Shown: positions 38,961 to 42,710 of the stretch, piece after piece
Position numbering within the stretch: the first letter of the stretch is position 1
Layout: each line of letters opens with the position of its first letter
Assembly (NCBI GenBank): GCA_002396335.1
Contig: DGXN01000009.1
Location: forward strand, 46,676-89,385
Source of the DNA: Bacteroidales bacterium UBA4231
Lineage (GTDB): Bacteria > Bacteroidota > Bacteroidia > Bacteroidales > UBA932
Reading direction: 5' to 3'
Length of the DNA: 42,710 nt
Notes under the pieces: model-generated
The model's input: only the letters and a program-made list of their open reading frames with translations
What the model was told of the DNA's origin: nothing
The model's database searches: none
Program-made: the position numbers and the translations under genes

Positions 38961-40934
38961 TTATTTTTCAGTTTTCATCGAAGCATAGATCATGTAGGCG
39001 GCTAGGCACAGGAAGGGCACGATGGCGACAGCCTCGCCGTAAGAGGCGGCCCATTCGGTCATGTACAGGTCTACATTGGCGAATTTCAGGATGGCGCTCA
39101 CGACGCCCATCAGGGCGCCGCCGGCGATGAAGCCGGAGGCGATGAGCGTGCCTTTTTCCTGCCGTTTGGCATTGAGCGCAGCGTCTTTGGATCGGCTGCT
39201 CACCCACCAGGAGATGGCACCGCCCACCAGCAGCGGGAGGTTCAGGTCGATGGGAATGAACATGCCCAGGGCGAAGGGCAGGGCCGGCACTTTGCAGAAA
39301 TTCAGCACCAGGGCGATGGCCGCGCCGATGCCGTACAGCAGCCAGGGCGCACCGCCGCCGGAGAACATGGGCTGGATGACCGCCGCCATGGCGTTGGCCT
39401 GGGGCGCGACGAGGGCCTGGTCGCCGGTGAAACCGTAGGTCTTGTTCAGCACCAGCATGACGCCGCAGACCGTAATGGCCGACACCGCCACGCCCAGGAA
39501 TTTCCATCCTTCCTGCACTTTTGGCGTGGAACCGATCCAGTAGCCGATCTTGAGGTCCGTGATGAAGGAGCCGGCCACGCTGAGCGCCGTGCACACCACG
39601 CCGCCGATAATCAGCGCCGCAGCCATGCCGGTATTGCCTTTGAGGCCCACGGCCACCAGGATGAGCGAAGCGATGATAAGGGTCATCAGCGTCATGCCGC
39701 TGACCGGGTTGGAGCCCACGATGGCAATGGCGTTGGCCGCCACGGTGGTGAACAGGAAGCTGACGACAGCGACCACCAGGAGGCCGGTCAGGGCCTGCCA
39801 CACATTGTTCACCACGCCGCCGAAGGCAAAGAAGGCGAAGATGGCGAGCAGGGCGATGACCACCCCGAAGACGATGGTCTTCATGGGCAGGTCTTCTTCC
39901 GTACGGATGGCTTTTTCATCCAGGGTGCCGGGCTTGCGGCGGAATTCTTTCACGGCCAGTCCTGCGGCGCTCTTGATGACGCCGAAGCTCTTGACAATGC
40001 CGATGATGCCGGCCGTCGCGATGCCGCCGATGCCGATATGCCGCGCATAGTCTTTGAAAATCTGCTCGGGGGACATCTGGGAGATGGTCTGGGTGACGCC
40101 GGTGCCCATGAGGTCGATGACGTCGGCCCCCCAGATGAGGTTCATCAGGGGGATGATCACGAGCCATACGAGCAGCGACCCGCAGCAGATGATGAACGAA
40201 TACTTGAGGCCGATGATATATCCGAGTCCCAGCACGGCGGCGCCGGTGTTCATCTTCAGCACCAGCTTGGCCTTGTCGGCCACTGCGGCGCCCCAGCCCA
40301 TGACCGTTGTGGAGAGGGTCTCGGCCCAGGTGCCGAAGGTGGCGACGGCAAAGTCGTACAGGCCGCCGATGAGGCCGGCCGTGATGAGGGTCTTGGCGCT
40401 GGCGCCGCCGCCTTCCCCGCTGATAAGCACCTGCGTGGTGGCCGTGGCTTCCGGGAAAGGATATTTCCCGTGCATCTCCTTAACGAAATATTTACGGAAC
40501 GGAATCAGGAACAGGATGCCCAGGACACCGCCCAGGAGCGAACTCAGGACCATCTGCCAGAAACTCACTTCCACGCCCAGGATATAGATGGCGGGGAGGG
40601 TGAAGATGGCGCCGGCAACGACCGCACCGCTGCAGCCGCCGACACTCTGGATAATCACATTCTGGCTCAGGCCCTGCTTCAGCCCCAGGGCGCCGGTAAG
40701 ACCGACGGCGATGATGGCGATTGGGATGGCCGCCTCGAACACCTGGCCCACCTTCAGGCCCAGGTAAGCCGCCGCCGCACTGAACAGGATGACCATCAGA
40801 AGGCCGACGGCGACGGAATAGGGCGTAGCTTCCGCATATTTTTTCTGGGGATCCAGGAGGGGCTTGTACTCCTCTCCGGGCTTGAGCTCCCGGTGTGCGT
40901 TTTCCGGCAGCGAGACTTTCGTTTTCTCTTCCAT
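38961..40934 (-). CDS. OPT-family oligopeptide transporter
   Basis: This 657-residue integral membrane protein has about 15 hydrophobic segments from residue 37 on (YSVAVGLLMVILFSAAAAYL, then GLKVGQVFEAAIPIAIIAVG). PFPEATATTQVL and NPVSGMTLMTLI are typical of the bacterial OPT family. It would import small peptides by proton symport. The start at 40934 lies 17 nt after a TATCTTTG box; the start at 40985 is upstream of it and rejected. pepT is in the same transcript. Confidence 0.93.
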   Translation of the reverse strand: MEEKTKVSLPENAHRELKPGEEYKPLLDPQKKYAEATPYSVAVGLLMVILFSAAAAYLGLKVGQVFEAAIPIAIIAVGLTGALGLKQGLSQNVIIQSVGGCSGAVVAGAIFTLPAIYILGVEVSFWQMVLSSLLGGVLGILFLIPFRKYFVKEMHGKYPFPEATATTQVLISGEGGGASAKTLITAGLIGGLYDFAVATFGTWAETLSTTVMGWGAAVADKAKLVLKMNTGAAVLGLGYIIGLKYSFIICCGSLLVWLVIIPLMNLIWGADVIDLMGTGVTQTISQMSPEQIFKDYARHIGIGGIATAGIIGIVKSFGVIKSAAGLAVKEFRRKPGTLDEKAIRTEEDLPMKTIVFGVVIALLAIFAFFAFGGVVNNVWQALTGLLVVAVVSFLFTTVAANAIAIVGSNPVSGMTLMTLIIASLILVAVGLKGNTGMAAALIIGGVVCTALSVAGSFITDLKIGYWIGSTPKVQEGWKFLGVAVSAITVCGVMLVLNKTYGFTGDQALVAPQANAMAAVIQPMFSGGGAPWLLYGIGAAIALVLNFCKVPALPFALGMFIPIDLNLPLLVGGAISWWVSSRSKDAALNAKRQEKGTLIASGFIAGGALMGVVSAILKFANVDLYMTEWAASYGEAVAIVPFLCLAAYMIYASMKTEK

Positions 40935-40951
40935 TTTTCTCTTCGTTTTCA

Positions 40952-40959
40952 CAAAGATA
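40952..40959 (-). promoter_or_regulatory. -7 box (TATCTTTG) of the OPT-pepT operon
   Basis: It matches TAnnTTTG on the minus strand, 17 nt before the chosen start. Confidence 0.65.
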
Positions 40960-40990
40960 GAAAAATGGCGGATATTTTGGGACAATTATT

Positions 40991-40998
40991 TATTTTTG
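40991..40998 (+). promoter_or_regulatory. -7 box (TATTTTTG) of the metallophosphoesterase gene
   Basis: It ends 4 nt before the ATG at 41003, so the transcript would be leaderless. It is divergent from the OPT promoter. Confidence 0.5.
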
Positions 40999-41002
40999 TA
41001 CA

Positions 41003-41824
41003 ATGAAAAAGATGCTGTTTGCCGCCTTTGCGGCCCTTTTGGCCCTTGTTGCCTGCGACCGTTTCCAGGAGTTTACCTTTGTCCAGCTGTCGGACACCCA
41101 GATCGGCTTTATTGACGATAGTCCGCAATTTACGCACTCCGACTCGCTGATGAAGGCGGCCGTCGATGCCGTCAACGCCCTGGACCCGGCCCTTGTCGTC
41201 ATTACCGGCGACCTGGTGAACGAACCCTACAATCCCGTGCAGGATTCCGTCTACCGGGTCCGCAAGGCGGAACTGCAGCCTCCGGTGTACGAGGTGCCCG
41301 GCAACCACGACATCCTCCCTTATTCCGAGGAGAATCACGCCCATTATCTGGAGCTCCGGGGCTACGACCGCTTCTGTTTCCGCGAGAAGGGCTGCGCCTT
41401 TATCGGCATCGACTCCAACTGTATCGTGGATGGGGCCGGGGAGGCGGAGGAAGAGCAGCTGCGCTGGCTTGCCGATGCGTTGGCGTCGGCCCGGAAGGCG
41501 CGCTACACCTTTGTTTTCCTGCACTGCCCCATTGTCCGTGAGCGTGCGGACGAGCCCTCGGACCACTTCAATTTTCCGGTCGGGAAGCGGGAGAAATACC
41601 TCACTTTGTTTAAAGAGAACGGCGTAGATGCCGTCTTCGCCGGCCACTGCCATCAGGACTGGACGGGCTCCTACGAAGGGATGGGGCTCTATACGGCGGG
41701 CCCTGTATGCAATGCCCTGGGGCACGGCACACCCGGATACAATGTGGTGAAGGTTACGCGGGAAGGCGTGTCGGTCCAGTATGTCCCTACCCCCGGCGTG
41801 GATCCCACGCACTGCCGTTTCTAG
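41003..41824 (+). CDS. Metallophosphoesterase lipoprotein
   Basis: This 273-residue protein has a lipoprotein signal (LVACDR, Cys18). FVQLSDTQIG (D31), ITGDLVNEP, VPGNHDIL, FLHCPIV and FAGHCHQD are the five metal-binding blocks of calcineurin-like phosphoesterases, closest to the CSTP1/CPPED1-like group with Q in D-x-Q. It acts in the periplasm or at the outer membrane. Substrate unknown. The stop overlaps by 4 bp (with the convergent remnant) at 41821-41824. Confidence 0.88.
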   Translation: MKKMLFAAFAALLALVACDRFQEFTFVQLSDTQIGFIDDSPQFTHSDSLMKAAVDAVNALDPALVVITGDLVNEPYNPVQDSVYRVRKAELQPPVYEVPGNHDILPYSEENHAHYLELRGYDRFCFREKGCAFIGIDSNCIVDGAGEAEEEQLRWLADALASARKARYTFVFLHCPIVRERADEPSDHFNFPVGKREKYLTLFKENGVDAVFAGHCHQDWTGSYEGMGLYTAGPVCNALGHGTPGYNVVKVTREGVSVQYVPTPGVDPTHCRF

Positions 41825-41910
41825 AAAGGAAATCCTTCCAGGGCCGATACCACTGCTTCCACGTAGGGGAGGTGCTGTTCGGTGGCTACGCAGATGGTGA
41901 ACGGTTTCAT
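41821..41910 (-). pseudogene. Remnant of a GNAT acetyltransferase gene downstream of argR
   Basis: This 29-codon frame (MKPFTICVATEQHLPYVEAV, then VSALEGFPF and stop) starts inside the argR stop (4-bp ATGA overlap). In Bacteroidetes argR is often followed by a GNAT-type acetyltransferase of arginine synthesis whose N-terminus looks like this (E-x-H-L-x-Y-V). After about 24 codons the gene is cut, and the convergent phosphoesterase gene takes over. The arginine genes that would follow are absent. Confidence 0.6.
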
Positions 41911-42359
41911 AGGACTTGGAATTCTTTGATGTGGGGGAAGGCGGTGCTCAGGGCGTCCAGGGTTTCGTCGGCCCCGTAGCCCTGCCGGAGGATCAGGAGG
42001 ACCACGTCGTCACCGGCCAGGGTGGCCATGACGGGACGGGAGGGGTGGTGGTCGATGTACGAGGCGACGGCCGGGGCAAAGCCGGGCTGGGTTTTCAGGA
42101 CGGCGTTCTGGCCGGAGAACTCGATGCTCAGGATCCCCTGCGGAACGGCGGCCTGCACCGGACGGGTGGGCTGCGGCATCCGGTATCCCTCTCCCGGCAC
42201 CTTAATTATATGTAAGGCTTTCAGGTCGCGGGAAAGGGTGGCCTGGGTGGTGGTGATTCCCATCTGGGAAAGCTTCATCTGGAGCTCTTCCTGGGAGAAA
42301 ACCGCCTCCTGGCCGATGATCTGCAGCAGCGCTTTCTGGCGGATTTGGATATTTTGCAT
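41907..42359 (-). CDS. argR: Arginine repressor
   Basis: This 150-residue protein has the N-terminal winged HTH of ArgR (QEELQMKLSQMGITTTQATL then SRDLKALHIIKV) and the C-terminal hexamerisation and arginine-binding domain (AVASYIDHHPSRPVMATLAG with GDDVVLLIL). It controls arginine metabolism genes with arginine as co-repressor. An ARG-box-like site overlaps its own promoter, so it is probably autoregulated. The gene it is coupled to is only a remnant here. Confidence 0.93.
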   Translation of the reverse strand: MQNIQIRQKALLQIIGQEAVFSQEELQMKLSQMGITTTQATLSRDLKALHIIKVPGEGYRMPQPTRPVQAAVPQGILSIEFSGQNAVLKTQPGFAPAVASYIDHHPSRPVMATLAGDDVVLLILRQGYGADETLDALSTAFPHIKEFQVL

Positions 42360-42387
42360 AACAATGAATAATTACAACATTGACGCG

Positions 42388-42411
42388 CAAATATATGAAT
42401 AAATATTTAAC
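42388..42411 (-). promoter_or_regulatory. argR promoter with ARG-box-like operator
   Basis: The -7 box TATATTTG (42388-42395, minus) overlaps TATGAATAAATATTTAAC (42394-42411), which fits the ARG box TNTGAATWWWWATTCANW at all but one defined position. A weaker second half-match lies at 42363-42380. Confidence 0.55.
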
Positions 42412-42455
42412 AATCATACAGGACGAAAAAAATATTTGAAAAAAACCGAAAAAAA

Positions 42456-42486
42456 TTTGTCAGGAGAAAAAAAGTTACTACCTTTG
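42456..42486 (+). promoter_or_regulatory. rRNA promoter
   Basis: TTTG at 42456 and TACCTTTG at 42479-42486 are separated by 19 nt. The downstream GCAGTCCCG matches the tRNA promoter at 32643. Confidence 0.75.
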
Positions 42487-42679
42487 CAGTCCCGTTTGAA
42501 ACGAGCACCAAAAATGTGGTTTCAAAAACGGCTTAAAGTTCATTGACAATACTGAGAGAAAAGATTAAGAGGTAAAGCAAAAGATAGAAATGAATTAGTC
42601 TGATAAAGAAGTTATCAAACGGAATTTTCGGACTACAATTTCAATAGGCAAGAGCAAAATTTTGATTCACAAAAATCGA
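42487..42679 (+). other. 23S rRNA leader
   Basis: It contains GGCTTAAAGTTCATTGACAA, a sequence type common ahead of 23S genes in Bacteroidetes spacers, followed by an A-rich stretch. No tRNA genes are seen in it. Confidence 0.6.
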
Positions 42680-42710
42680 GAAAGAAAGAAAGAGCGAACG
42701 GAGGATGCCT
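42680..42710 (+). rRNA. 23S rRNA, first bases (runs off the window)
   Basis: AGAGCGAACGGAGGATGCCT at the window end matches the 23S 5' end (GCGTACACGGTGGATGCC in E. coli). The 5' end is placed at about 42680 by this alignment. A 16S start would read AGAGTTTGATC, which is not present. Confidence 0.75.

Overview
The window looks like a chromosomal segment of an uncultured gut- or rumen-type Bacteroidales (Bacteroidetes). The evidence is the recurring promoter signature TTTG-N19/20-TAnnTTTG, the many lipoprotein signal peptides, the fimbrillin-like and FISUMP-like (Fibrobacter succinogenes major paralogous domain) surface proteins, and a set of core genes with Bacteroidetes-type content (OstA-like, SurA-like, OPT transporter, pepT, argR). 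No species can be named from the sequence alone.

Positions 1-17000 are an accessory region. It holds six predicted surface lipoproteins. Five of them are preceded at 4-36 nt by a small ORF of one family (43-53 residues, ELY/QLY-x-x-P motif near the N-terminus, aromatic last residue). Three lipoprotein loci are followed on the same strand by a kelch-TM-AraC one-component regulator: two intact (7967-9610 minus, 15346-16926 plus) and one reduced to its promoter and first codons (7709-7790). Two of these loci share an ungapped upstream promoter element (6668-6753 and 13650-13735). The C-terminus of the lipoprotein at 11901-13268 looks like the variable region of a diversity-generating retroelement target, but no reverse transcriptase or template repeat lies in the window. 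The same region carries a BRO-N protein, a HigBA-like toxin-antitoxin pair with an operator palindrome, a truncated STAS-like gene, and three dispersed copies of the 5' end of one small gene.

Positions 17000-31200 are mostly core genes. On the minus strand an outer-membrane biogenesis operon (PPIase-like lipoprotein, SurA-like, OstA-like, galE) follows a second group (DUF1232, CapA-like, dacB-like PBP4). Next come a large glycosidase-like lipoprotein, a divergent esterase, a 109-bp multi-hairpin element between convergent genes, an alpha/beta hydrolase and a small lipoprotein. An AT-rich gene, a 51-bp tandem repeat (the same family also occurs near 7.8 kb), and tRNA-Met and tRNA-Gln follow at 31200-32650.

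Positions 32748-37747 form a tight five-gene plus-strand operon: a RelA/SpoT-type (p)ppGpp synthetase, a separate Mesh1-like HD hydrolase, an APH-like kinase, a Cache-SpoIIE-HATPase signalling protein, and a STAS antagonist. It appears to couple alarmone turnover with partner-switching. OPT transporter plus peptidase T (minus), a metallophosphoesterase lipoprotein, a remnant of an acetyltransferase gene, and argR with an ARG box follow. The window ends in the leader and first bases of a 23S rRNA gene that has its own promoter, with no 16S gene upstream.
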